This document shows, one piece after another, positions 1-5,197 of a DNA stretch of 8,517 nucleotides; the first letter of the stretch is position 1, and each line of letters opens with the position of its first letter. Below the pieces are notes generated by a model. The model saw only the letters and a program-made list of their open reading frames with translations. It was not told the DNA's origin and searched no databases. The stretch covers positions 1 to 8,517 of the forward strand of contig CAIXRL010000051.1 of the NCBI GenBank assembly GCA_903921835.1, given 5' to 3'. Made by a program: the position numbers and the translations under genes. The DNA is from Candidatus Eiseniibacteriota bacterium (GTDB taxonomy: Bacteria; Eisenbacteria; RBG-16-71-46).

Positions 1-369
1 CGGCGCGAGCGTATCGAGCGCCGCGGCGCGCGGCCGGGGCAGGCGCACCGTGGCGCGGAAGAGCGATGCCGACGCCGGCTGCGCGTGCCCGGCGAGCAGC
101 GCGGAGAAGCGCAGCGTCACCTCGAGGCTGTCGGCGGCGAGCAGCGTGTCGCCGTTCGCGCGCTGCCGCAGCACGAGGCCGGTGACGCGTGCATGCGCCG
201 GCCAGCGCACGTCGAGCGTGCGCCACGACGCCTCGAGCCCGCGGCCGCGCGCGGCGGCACGGAGGCGCGAAGCGGCCAGGCGCGGTGCAAACCCGGCGAG
301 GAGCGCCGCGAGCAGCCCGAGGAGGGCGACCGCGACCAGCGCGGGGCGGAGAAGTCGGCGGAGCGTCAC
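1..369 (-). CDS. AsmA/DUF748-like membrane-anchored protein, N-terminal part (runs off the window)
   Basis: Partial gene: 123 codons are visible from a GTG start at 367-369, and the frame stays open to base 1. In-frame TGA lies 27 bases upstream of the GTG, and no other ATG, GTG or TTG lies between, which fixes the start. The N-terminus is Arg-rich (VTLRRLLRPA) and is followed by one strongly hydrophobic segment at about residues 10-28, which would be a membrane anchor or uncleaved signal. After it comes an amphipathic beta-type pattern (LEASWRTLDVRW, VTGLVLRQ, LLAADSLEVTLRF, FRATVRL). The wording 'inner-membrane anchor, then repeated short beta strands naming a function of layers' is what AsmA, DUF748 and TamB-like envelope proteins show at their N-terminus; those proteins act in outer-membrane lipid transport and homeostasis. 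The family call rests on this pattern only, because most of the protein is missing. It is separated from the SDR gene upstream by about 200 bases and a terminator-like hairpin, so it probably has its own promoter. Confidence 0.6.
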   Translation of the reverse strand, partial: MTLRRLLRPALVAVALLGLLAALLAGFAPRLAASRLRAAARGRGLEASWRTLDVRWPAHARVTGLVLRQRANGDTLLAADSLEVTLRFSALLAGHAQPASASLFRATVRLPRPRAAALDTLAP

Positions 370-529
370 GCCGCGCAGCCTAACCCGGACGATTCATGCA
401 CCGCGAGCCGGGGGTGCGCGCGGGCCCGGTGTGCGGAAGGCGCAGCGGGTGCCGCGCGAACCGCCCTCCCGGCGCCCCTTTCGTGAATCGGCCGCGCCAA
501 TGGCGTGGGCCGCTGCCGGGAAGCGCGAA

Positions 530-552
530 GGGGCCCGGCGGCGCCGGGCCCC
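530..552 (-). terminator. Strong hairpin downstream of the SDR gene, possible terminator
   Basis: A perfect 10-bp inverted repeat, GGGGCCCGGC / GCCGGGCCCC, is separated by three bases (540-542). It lies about 25 bases after the SDR stop codon. On the minus strand it is followed by TTCGCGCTTCCC, which is only a weak U-tract, so it may be a terminator with a poor tail or simply a stabilising 3' hairpin. Confidence 0.55.
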
Positions 553-576
553 ACGCGGATGCCAGCTGCCGGGCGA

Positions 577-1494
577 TCACGCCACCGTGGCCGCGTGCGC
601 CTCCTGCCACTCGCGCCAGAGCTGCGGCGCCTCGGCGACGAATGAGTTGTGACGCGGCACCCAGCCCAGCTCGCGACGCGCCCGGGCCGAAGTCACCTGT
701 GCGTCGTTGAGCAGCGCCCTGCCGTAGAGCCCGAAGGCGGCCACGACTTCCTTCGCGGGCCACGGCTTCGCGGGCACGCCGGCGGCGGCGGCGGCGGCTT
801 CCGCCAGCGCCTTCACCGTGTGACGTGAGTCGTCGGCGAGCAGGTAGCGATCGCCGTGCTTGCCGTGCTCCATCGCGAGCAGGTAGGCGTCCGCGACGTC
901 GTCGCGGTGCACCATGGGCCAGTGCTGCGAGCCGTCGCCGGGGTACGTGATCGACTGCTTCTCGTGTGCCTCGGCAAACCAGCCGCCGAGGATGCCGCGG
1001 CCTTCGCCGTAGACCATGCCGGGACGCAGGATGACCGTCGCGACCTCGTGCGCCGAGAGATCCAGCGCGATCTCCTCGTGCGCCACGCGCCACTGGACGA
1101 GTTCGAGCGGCTCGAGCGGCGAGTTCTCGTCGGTCGGCGTCGCGCCGCTCGGGCCATGCACCCAGGCGCCGCTCGTGTAGAGCACGCGGCGTACGCGGCC
1201 GTCGAGCGCGGAGAGGCGGAAGGCCTCGAGCGCGTTGCGATCCGCTTCCGACCCGCCGGCCTCGGCGTCGAATGCGACGTGAACGACCACGTCGCAGTTC
1301 TGCAGCACGCCGATCCAGCTGGACGCGTCGTCGAGGTCGCCGATGACCGGCTTCACACTCATGGCCTCGAGCGTTCGCGCACGATCCAGGTAGCGCGTCA
1401 GGCCGTGGACGTCGTGTCCCGCCCGGGCCGCGCGCGCGGCGATCGCGCTGCCGACATAGCCCGTGGCGCCCGTGATGAAGATGCGATGGTTCAT
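577..1494 (-). CDS. Atypical NAD(P)-dependent epimerase/dehydratase (extended SDR family)
   Basis: 305 residues. The N-terminus carries the Rossmann dinucleotide-binding motif GATGYVG (residues 9-15) after a beta strand (RIFIT). Then come a conserved GDLDD (52-56, the acidic loop near the adenine), VVVHVAF (69-75), YTSGAWVHG (106-114, the serine region of the active site) and LRPGMVYG (156-163, the usual 'RP..VYG' of extended SDRs). The size and motif order fit NAD-dependent epimerase/dehydratases such as UDP-sugar epimerases and related reductases; the substrate cannot be told. An oddity is that the catalytic YxxxK is not present at its expected place: the segment after the TDE loop reads LVQWRVAHEE, so W135 and H139 stand where Tyr and Lys should be. 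I chose the start at 1494 over an upstream ATG at 1581 because AGGGGAG sits five bases before it and the Rossmann fold begins at once. It stands 151 bases after queD and may be transcribed on its own. Confidence 0.85.
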   Translation of the reverse strand: MNHRIFITGATGYVGSAIAARAARAGHDVHGLTRYLDRARTLEAMSVKPVIGDLDDASSWIGVLQNCDVVVHVAFDAEAGGSEADRNALEAFRLSALDGRVRRVLYTSGAWVHGPSGATPTDENSPLEPLELVQWRVAHEEIALDLSAHEVATVILRPGMVYGEGRGILGGWFAEAHEKQSITYPGDGSQHWPMVHRDDVADAYLLAMEHGKHGDRYLLADDSRHTVKALAEAAAAAAGVPAKPWPAKEVVAAFGLYGRALLNDAQVTSARARRELGWVPRHNSFVAEAPQLWREWQEAHAATVA

Positions 1495-1499
1495 GTGTG

Positions 1500-1506
1500 C
1501 TCCCCT
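1500..1506 (-). promoter_or_regulatory. Ribosome binding site that fixes the SDR start
   Basis: AGGGGAG on the minus strand, five bases before the ATG at 1492-1494. It supports that start rather than the in-frame ATG 29 codons upstream, which would add a low-complexity Arg-rich extension before the Rossmann fold. Confidence 0.7.
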
Positions 1507-1637
1507 GGCGTCGGCGTCCCGCGGTTCGCCTCGAGAGACAGGGCTGGAACGCGGCCGCCGCTGGCCGTAGTCACCACTCATGATGCACGGGATTCGGATC
1601 AGCGCGTCAGATTCGCGAAAATACTGTGTCGGGTGAA

Positions 1638-1657
1638 CGCGGCGGTCACTCGCCGCG
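1638..1657 (-). terminator. Hairpin over the queD stop codon, weak terminator candidate
   Basis: The 7-bp stem CGCGGCG / CGCCGCG has a 6-base loop; the queD TGA falls in and next to the loop. Only two T follow directly on the minus strand, so termination is doubtful, although it is the only hairpin noticed between the preQ0 operon and the SDR gene. Confidence 0.3.
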
Positions 1658-2011
1658 GTAGGTGCAGCGGGCCGCGCAGGTCTCGTGCACGGTGATGGCG
1701 GAAAGCAGTGGCACCAGCGGCTTCAGCCGGTTCCACAGCCAGCCGGACAGCACTTCGGACGTGGGGTTTTCCAGCCCGGGAACGTCGTTGAGCAGCCGAT
1801 GATCGAGCTCCAGCCGGAGCACGGGCTCGACGCGCGCGGAGATCTCGCCGAAATCCACCAGCCAGCCCATGACGGGGTCCACCTCGCCGGTGACCGTGAG
1901 ATCGATGACGTACGAGTGGCCGTGGACGCGGCGGCACTTGTGGTCGGCGGGTACGATCGGCAGGTGGTGGGCGGACTCGAATCGGAACGTCCTGGTCAGT
2001 TCGACTCGCAC
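1646..2011 (-). CDS. queD: 6-carboxy-5,6,7,8-tetrahydropterin synthase QueD
   Basis: 121 residues, the usual length for QueD. It turns 7,8-dihydroneopterin triphosphate into 6-carboxytetrahydropterin, the first committed step of preQ0 synthesis. It is the cytosolic zinc enzyme of the PTPS/QueD fold. All key residues of the family are present: FESAHHLP with zinc ligand H15, CxxxHGH at 26-32 (nucleophile C26, zinc ligands H30 and H32), the LDHRLLN segment with the D70-H71 pair, NPTSE at 82-86 and HET at 109-111 with substrate-binding E110. The start is GTG at 2009-2011, five bases after the queC stop, with GAGG about ten bases before it. The gene is the last of the queE-queC-queD set, and the close spacing points to one transcript with translational coupling. 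Nothing in it looks damaged. Confidence 0.95.
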   Translation of the reverse strand: MRVELTRTFRFESAHHLPIVPADHKCRRVHGHSYVIDLTVTGEVDPVMGWLVDFGEISARVEPVLRLELDHRLLNDVPGLENPTSEVLSGWLWNRLKPLVPLLSAITVHETCAARCTYRGE

Positions 2012-2016
2012 GGGTT

Positions 2017-2712
2017 TCAGGCCTCGGGGGTGGTCAGGTAGCGGGTGGGGTCGGGCACGCCGGCCTCGCGGAAGCCGCGCGCGCGCAGCCGGCACGAGTC
2101 GCAGCCGCCGCAGGCGCGGCCGTCGAGCGCTGGATCGTAGCACGAGTGCGTGAGCGCGTAGTCCACGCCGAGCGAAACCCCGAGCCGGATGATGCCGGCC
2201 TTGTCGAGCGCCATGAGCGGGGTGTGCACGGTGAAGCGCGTGCCCTCGGCGCCCGCGCGCGTCGCCAGCGCGGCCAGCGTCTCGAACGCGCGCACGAACT
2301 CGGGCCGGCAATCCGGGTAGCCGGAGTAGTCCACGGCGTTCATGCCAGCCACGAGGTCGGCGGCGCCCAGCACCTCGGCCCAGCCGAGCGCGACCGCGAG
2401 GAAGACGGTGTTGCGCGCGGGGACGTACGTGATGGGAATCGCGGTGGTCGGGTCCAGGCTCTTTCCGTCCTTGGGCACCGCGATGTCCGCGGTGAGCGCC
2501 GAGCCGCCGATGGCGGACAGGTCGATGCGCACCACGCGGTGCTCTCGCGCGCCCAGCGCCTTCGCGACGCGTTCGGCGGCGCCCAGTTCGACGCGATGGC
2601 GCTGGCCGTAGTCGAACGCAAGCGTGGCGCACTCGAAGCCCCGGTCGCGGGCCCACGCCAGGCAGGTGGCGGAATCGAGCCCGCCCGAGAGCAGGACGAC
2701 GGCGGTCTTCAC
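2017..2712 (-). CDS. queC: 7-cyano-7-deazaguanine (preQ0) synthase QueC
   Basis: 231 residues, the same length as typical QueC. This ATP-dependent enzyme converts 7-carboxy-7-deazaguanine and ammonia to preQ0. The N-terminus has the PP-loop SGGLDS (residues 9-14), followed by FDYGQRH (33-39). The middle has the family's VPARNTVFL (98-106) and GMNAVDYSGYPDCRP (123-137). The C-terminus has the zinc site: C191 in THSCYDP and C201, C204, C207 in CGGCDSC. The start is GTG at 2710-2712, a single base after the queE TGA, chosen because the PP-loop strand (KTAVVLLSGG) begins there and longer in-frame starts give only Arg/Ser-rich sequence. The very tight joints to queE and queD show an operon. The preQ0 made could feed queuosine in tRNA or another deazaguanine pathway; the window does not tell which. 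Confidence 0.96.
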   Translation of the reverse strand: MKTAVVLLSGGLDSATCLAWARDRGFECATLAFDYGQRHRVELGAAERVAKALGAREHRVVRIDLSAIGGSALTADIAVPKDGKSLDPTTAIPITYVPARNTVFLAVALGWAEVLGAADLVAGMNAVDYSGYPDCRPEFVRAFETLAALATRAGAEGTRFTVHTPLMALDKAGIIRLGVSLGVDYALTHSCYDPALDGRACGGCDSCRLRARGFREAGVPDPTRYLTTPEA

Positions 2713-2713
2713 G

Positions 2714-3367
2714 TCAGACGCCCCGCTTCGCGCCCCACAGCCAGACGTGCAGCCGCGGGGAAAGACGGAGGTTCTCGCGGCGGCAGGTTTCGGCCAGCGC
2801 GATCGCGCGCGCGCGCAGCGCGGCGTCGGTGAGTCCTTCGGGCATGAGCACGGTGCGGTTCCTCGGCAGCTGGTGCTCGGCGAGCAGTCGCAGCGCGTCC
2901 GCTTCGTCGGGCGCGTCACCGATCACGAGCTTGAACGTGGTGTTGGGGTCGGCGGCGAACGCCCGCGCGTGGGCCCATGTCCCGGCCCAGCGGTCGGTCG
3001 CCGACGGCAGCTTGGGCGAGTGATTGTAGTGCAGGCGCGGGTGCGACGTGGGCGGCGGCAGGAGACCGCTCGTTTCCACCTCGACGCGCGGCCAGCGCTC
3101 GAGCGCCGCGCCGAGCAGGGCCGCGATGCCGGAATGGGCAAGCGGCTCGCCGCCCGTCACCACCAGCAGGTCCGCCACGCCAAGTGCAGCGAGGTCGGCG
3201 AACGCTGCGGCGACGGTGGTGGCGCGGCCGCCGTCCGCGGCCCACGTGTAGCGCGTGTCGCACCAGCGGCAGCCCACCTCGCAGCCCTGCAGGCGCAGGA
3301 AATGCGCGGGCGTGCCGGCGCTCGGACCCTCACCCTGCAGCGAGTGGAACAGCTCCGAAATGCGGAT
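2714..3367 (-). CDS. queE: 7-carboxy-7-deazaguanine synthase QueE (radical SAM), non-standard start
   Basis: About 217 residues from the first plausible start. It is the radical SAM enzyme that contracts 6-carboxytetrahydropterin to 7-carboxy-7-deazaguanine, the middle step between QueD and QueC. From residue 1 at 3367 it reads IRISELFHSLQGEGPSAG, the standard QueE opening, then LQGCEVGCRWCDTRYTW with the cluster cysteines C29, C33 and C36 (CX3CX2C), TGGEPL (71-76, SAM binding) and the C-terminal WLWGAKRGV. The frame from the last upstream stop (3464-3466) to SLQGEG contains no ATG, GTG or TTG. The candidates are ATC at 3365-3367 (taken here because it gives the family-like N-terminus), ATT at 3359-3361, or ATC at 3382-3384. 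No clear ribosome binding site precedes them. The gene starts ten bases after the stop of a small zinc-ribbon gene in another frame, so reinitiation or a +1 frameshift is possible. The enzyme identity is secure; the exact start is not. Confidence 0.93.
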   Translation of the reverse strand: MRISELFHSLQGEGPSAGTPAHFLRLQGCEVGCRWCDTRYTWAADGGRATTVAAAFADLAALGVADLLVVTGGEPLAHSGIAALLGAALERWPRVEVETSGLLPPPTSHPRLHYNHSPKLPSATDRWAGTWAHARAFAADPNTTFKLVIGDAPDEADALRLLAEHQLPRNRTVLMPEGLTDAALRARAIALAETCRRENLRLSPRLHVWLWGAKRGV

Positions 3368-3377
3368 CGCGGCCCGG

Positions 3378-3542
3378 TCAGTGATGGCTCGAGGCCTCGA
3401 GCTCGAACTCCTTCGAGCAGTTGAAGCACTTCCAGTGCAGCGCGCCCTGGCCCGCAGGCCAGGTCACCCAGTCGTGCCGGCCGCAGCCGGGGCACGAGAT
3501 CTTCACGCGTTCGGGCGCGCCCTTGGTGGTCGTCTCGGTCAT
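3378..3542 (-). CDS. Small zinc-ribbon protein heading the preQ0 operon (54 residues)
   Basis: 54 residues with a clean ATG (3540-3542) and TGA (3378-3380). It has one zinc ribbon, CPGC (17-20) and CFNC (39-42), separated by 18 residues that contain HDWVTWPAGQGALHWK. A short acidic tail (KEFELEASSHH) follows. It has no signal peptide or membrane span. I do not recognise a named family. The pattern C-x2-C-x18-C-x2-C with aromatic residues between is a rubredoxin-like or zinc-ribbon fold that usually binds nucleic acid or a partner protein, or only stabilises structure. Its codon use (GGC, GCG, CTG, GAG) is that of the neighbours, which supports real coding. The upstream GGAAGA is a modest ribosome binding site, 8 bases before the ATG, and a possible promoter lies about 50 bases upstream. 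It ends just before queE, so it may be co-translated with it. A role in deazaguanine synthesis is only suggested by position. Confidence 0.75.
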   Translation of the reverse strand: MTETTTKGAPERVKISCPGCGRHDWVTWPAGQGALHWKCFNCSKEFELEASSHH

Positions 3543-3591
3543 GGCTCTGTCTTCCAACGTGGGAGATCGCGGTGCTTCGCTGCGGGGTCGG

Positions 3592-3597
3592 AGTATA
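3592..3597 (-). promoter_or_regulatory. Possible -10 element for the zinc-ribbon/queECD operon
   Basis: TATACT on the minus strand (five of six matches to TATAAT) in an otherwise GC-rich 96-base gap, about 50 bases before the zinc-ribbon ATG. No good -35 is seen; the segment 17-18 bases upstream reads TTTCCG/TTCCGC. It is plausible from position, and there is no sign of a preQ1 riboswitch in the short leader that would follow. Confidence 0.35.
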
Positions 3598-3610
3598 GAC
3601 AGCCACGGCG

Positions 3611-3631
3611 CCCGCGGAAAACGCCGCAGGG
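3611..3631 (-). terminator. Hairpin after the CoA-binding gene, weak terminator candidate
   Basis: On the minus strand CCCTGCGG and CCGCGGG pair around CGTTTT with one bulged T, starting eight bases after the CoA-binding gene stop. There is no U-tract after it. It could separate the upstream operon from the preQ0 operon, but the evidence is slim. Confidence 0.25.
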
Positions 3632-3638
3632 CGGAGCC

Positions 3639-4073
3639 TCAGGCGTAGCGCTTCGCGTACACGCCCAGGCAGCGGTCCTGCACCACGCGCATGCCCGCGG
3701 CCGCGAGGCGCCCGGCGGCATCGTCGTGGCGGATGCCGGTTTGCAGCCACACCGTCCGGGGCCGGCGGTCGGCGGGCAGGGCGATCAACTCGTCGGCGAG
3801 CGCGGGAATCGCGTCGCTGCGGCGGAAGACGTCGAGCACGTCCACCGCGGCGGGCAGCGCGTCCACGCCGGGAAGCGTCGGCCTGCCGAGCGCCGACGGC
3901 ACGGTGGGATTGATGCCGATGACGTCGCGTCCCTGCGCGGCGAGCATGGCGGGGATGCTGTGCGCGGGCTCGTCGGGGCGGTCGTCGCCCTTGATGCCCA
4001 CCACGGCCACGGTGCGCATGCCGCGCACGATCGCGGCCAGGTCTTCTTCGCGTTCCACGATGAGTGCTTGCAT
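3639..4073 (-). CDS. CoA-binding domain protein (CoA_binding_2, YccU-like)
   Basis: 144 residues, about the length of single-domain CoA_binding_2 proteins. It is a Rossmann-like fold related to the N-terminal CoA-binding part of succinyl-CoA synthetase alpha chains. Visible are the nucleotide-loop strand TVAVVGIKGDD (21-31), HSIPAMLAAQGRDVIGINPT (38-57, the helix and second strand typical of the family), VDVLDVFRRSD (77-87), TVWLQTGIRHDDAA (107-120) and the ending VVQDRCLGVYAKRY (130-143). CoA binding is the family's known trait; the physiological role of these proteins is not established. The start at 4071-4073 has GGAGAG four bases upstream, a good ribosome binding site. It follows the zinc-ribbon/two-span gene by 62 bases, so it may be read as the last gene of the phosphatase transcript. 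Confidence 0.88.
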   Translation of the reverse strand: MQALIVEREEDLAAIVRGMRTVAVVGIKGDDRPDEPAHSIPAMLAAQGRDVIGINPTVPSALGRPTLPGVDALPAAVDVLDVFRRSDAIPALADELIALPADRRPRTVWLQTGIRHDDAAGRLAAAGMRVVQDRCLGVYAKRYA

Positions 4074-4135
4074 GGGACTCTCCGTGTCGGAAGGGGTGGA
4101 AGTGGCCGCAGGGCCCGGACCGTCCTGCCGCCCGG

Positions 4136-4456
4136 CTACTTTCGCTTCTCCGCGTCCTCGGCAAGCACCCACTCGGACGACTTCTCGGTATTGTAGTGGG
4201 CCATGACAATCGAACCCAGGCTCAGGAAGAACAGCGCTGCGTGGATCACCTCGGCCCGCAGGCCTCGGGTGTTGTTGTAGAGCACTACTCCTGCCATTCC
4301 CGTGCCGGCGAGCACCCACCAGAAGATGCTGGGCCGTTTGCTCCGCCCCTGGATCATCCGCGGCTTGAGTTCCGCTCCGCAGCCCTTGCACACCATGGGC
4401 AGCATGTAGAACCTCGTCCTGACCAGTGCCCCGCACTTCGGACAGGGTTTGTTCAT
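4136..4456 (-). CDS. Small zinc-ribbon protein with two membrane spans (copy B)
   Basis: 106 residues. It opens with a zinc ribbon, CPKC (5-8) and CKGC (23-26), then has a basic linker (KPRMIQGRSKRP) and two hydrophobic spans at about 43-60 and 71-87. It ends in a charged tail, SSEWVLAEDAEKRK. The likely topology is a zinc ribbon and tail in the cytosol with a membrane hairpin between. The ATG at 4454-4456 has AGGAGG seven bases before it. Its paralogue at 4793-5119 shares the first eight residues and the VLAEDA tail, but the middle is poorly conserved. It follows a remnant of the phosphatase 3' end, with the same 80-base spacer as the paralogue has to the intact phosphatase. I know no named function; the repeated link to a protein phosphatase suggests a partner or target of it, which is inference. 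Confidence 0.8.
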   Translation of the reverse strand: MNKPCPKCGALVRTRFYMLPMVCKGCGAELKPRMIQGRSKRPSIFWWVLAGTGMAGVVLYNNTRGLRAEVIHAALFFLSLGSIVMAHYNTEKSSEWVLAEDAEKRK

Positions 4457-4496
4457 GGCACGGCCTCCTCTCTGCTTCCGCTGCCGAACAGGCAGG

Positions 4497-4525
4497 GCGT
4501 CCCCGGCAGCCGCGGGACGCGTCCC
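4497..4525. other. Conserved spacer hairpins (copy B)
   Basis: GCGTCCC (4497-4503) pairs with GGGACGC (4514-4520) over a 10-base loop. The second arm overlaps the 12-base palindrome GGGACGCGTCCC (4514-4525), so the two folds exclude each other. The same pair is found at 5158-5186 in the spacer after the intact phosphatase gene. Confidence 0.6.
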
Positions 4526-4536
4526 CACCCACTGCC

Positions 4537-4740
4537 TCAGCTCACCGCCAGCACCATCAGCGTGGCGTCGTCCTGCCACTCCCCGGCGCAGAACTCCGCC
4601 GTGACCGTGGGGGTGCTTGCCAGGAGCGCGGGCGCATCCAGCGTCGAGCCCGCCCTCAGCCGCTCTTCACCGTAGAGTTCGCCGTCCGGCGCCTGCGCTT
4701 CGGTGATGCCGTCGGTGTACAGCAAATGGAGTGCCTCCGG
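4537..4740 (-). pseudogene. Remnant of the phosphatase 3' end (PP2C C-terminus)
   Basis: The minus strand encodes about 68 residues that repeat the end of the phosphatase at 5198-8194. LLYTDGITEAQ and the following APDGELYGEERL match exactly, as do the last residues EFCAGEWQDDATLMVLAVS before the TGA. Between them the sequence differs and lacks 12 bases, in frame. The fragment keeps the late metal-site aspartates of the PP2C domain (TDG and QDDA) but has none of GDLYD or ADVTGKG, no GAF domain and no membrane part, so it cannot be an active phosphatase. Its frame stays open upstream to an ATG at 4873-4875 inside the neighbouring zinc-ribbon gene, but that part resembles nothing and has no ribosome binding site. 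The best reading is a leftover of tandem duplication or recombination with a related locus. Confidence 0.8.
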
Positions 4741-4792
4741 CACCGGGTGAGAATCGCGCCCCGGACCCTGTCGCGACGCGCCCGCCGTCAGG

Positions 4793-5119
4793 CTACTTCC
4801 CGTTCCCGGCGTCCTCGGCGAGCACGTACTCGTATGAGTACCCCAGTAGGTAGACACCAAGGGCCATCGAACCAATGCCCCCGAGCATCAGCAGATGGTA
4901 GCCCGTCCCGCTGGGACGCTTGTACCGGATATCAAGGTAGAGCGTCCCAGCCAGACAGATGACGGTGAGCACGGCGGGCACGATCAGCCACGCGCTTCGC
5001 CCGGGGATCGGCCGCCGCTCCAGCCGCAGTACCGCTCCGCAGTCCTTGCACGAATACTTTGATCTGATGAAGAACCCCACAGGGACCGAGGCCTGGCACT
5101 TCGGACAGGGTCTGTTCGT
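4793..5119 (-). CDS. Small zinc-ribbon protein with two membrane spans (copy A), ACG in place of ATG
   Basis: 108 residues if read from ACG at 5117-5119. That codon lines up exactly with the ATG of paralogue B (the bases read gttcGtggcac against gttcAtggcac on the plus strand). From there it reads TNRPCPKC (C5, C8) and SCKDC (C24, C27), forming the zinc ribbon. Two membrane spans follow at about 45-63 and 73-92, and the tail is YEYVLAEDAGNGK. AGGAGGG sits four bases before the ACG, so the ribosome binding site is intact. The next usable start, GTG at 5078-5080, would cut off CPKC and half the zinc site. No ATG, GTG or TTG lies in this frame between the phosphatase TGA and the ACG. Either it uses a rare ACG start, or it is a recent start-loss pseudogene; the undamaged reading frame favours use. 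It is directly downstream of the phosphatase and probably co-transcribed. Confidence 0.68.
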   Translation of the reverse strand, partial: TNRPCPKCQASVPVGFFIRSKYSCKDCGAVLRLERRPIPGRSAWLIVPAVLTVICLAGTLYLDIRYKRPSGTGYHLLMLGGIGSMALGVYLLGYSYEYVLAEDAGNGK

Positions 5120-5123
5120 GGCA

Positions 5124-5130
5124 CCCTCCT
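5124..5130 (-). promoter_or_regulatory. Strong ribosome binding site before the ACG codon
   Basis: AGGAGGG on the minus strand, four bases before ACG (5117-5119). It is the counterpart of AGGAGG at 4464-4469, seven bases before the ATG of paralogue B. Its presence argues that translation did or does begin at the ACG position. Confidence 0.65.
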
Positions 5131-5157
5131 CTCTTCTCCCGCGGCCGAACAGGCAGG

Positions 5158-5186
5158 GCGTCCCCGACAGCCGCGGGACGCGTCCC
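5158..5186. other. Conserved spacer hairpins (copy A)
   Basis: GCGTCCC (5158-5164) pairs with GGGACGC (5175-5181) over a 10-base loop, and the overlapping palindrome GGGACGCGTCCC spans 5175-5186. They lie between the phosphatase stop and the zinc-ribbon gene. No T-run follows on the minus strand, so a simple intrinsic terminator is unlikely. Confidence 0.6.
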
Positions 5187-5197
5187 CGCCCACCGTC

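Larger units (their letters stand above)
4131..4724. repeat. Tandem repeat unit B (zinc-ribbon gene plus phosphatase-tail remnant)
   Basis: This copy is direct and in the same order as the unit at 4788-5397, shifted by 657 bases at the zinc-ribbon stop, 661 at the phosphatase stop and 673 at its inner end. Block 4483-4596 matches 5144-5257 with about 5 differences in 114 bases. Block 4658-4724 matches 5331-5397 with about 1 difference in 67. The 61 bases between these blocks and the body of the zinc-ribbon gene are much more diverged. Boundaries are approximate. Confidence 0.85.

Noticed and set aside
1618..1623. TATTTT on the minus strand as a -10 element for the SDR gene.
   Set aside because: It is an AT-rich hexamer in a GC-rich gap, but no -35 is found at 16-18 bases and the leader would be over 110 bases long. 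Not strong enough to list.
3543..3600. Possible preQ1 riboswitch before the preQ0 operon.
   Set aside because: The short leader does not show the small hairpin and A-rich tail of preQ1-I aptamers, nor the features of the other classes that I could recognise by eye.
3157..4209. A 350-codon minus-strand frame covering parts of queE, the small zinc-ribbon gene and the CoA-binding gene.
   Set aside because: It runs through three real genes in another frame and its product is low-complexity Arg/Ala/Ser-rich sequence without motifs.
4537..4875. A 112-codon frame containing the phosphatase-tail remnant, taken as a separate small gene.
   Set aside because: The first 45 or so codons overlap the zinc-ribbon gene, have no ribosome binding site and resemble nothing. 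Only the last 68 codons match the phosphatase, so a remnant is the simpler reading.
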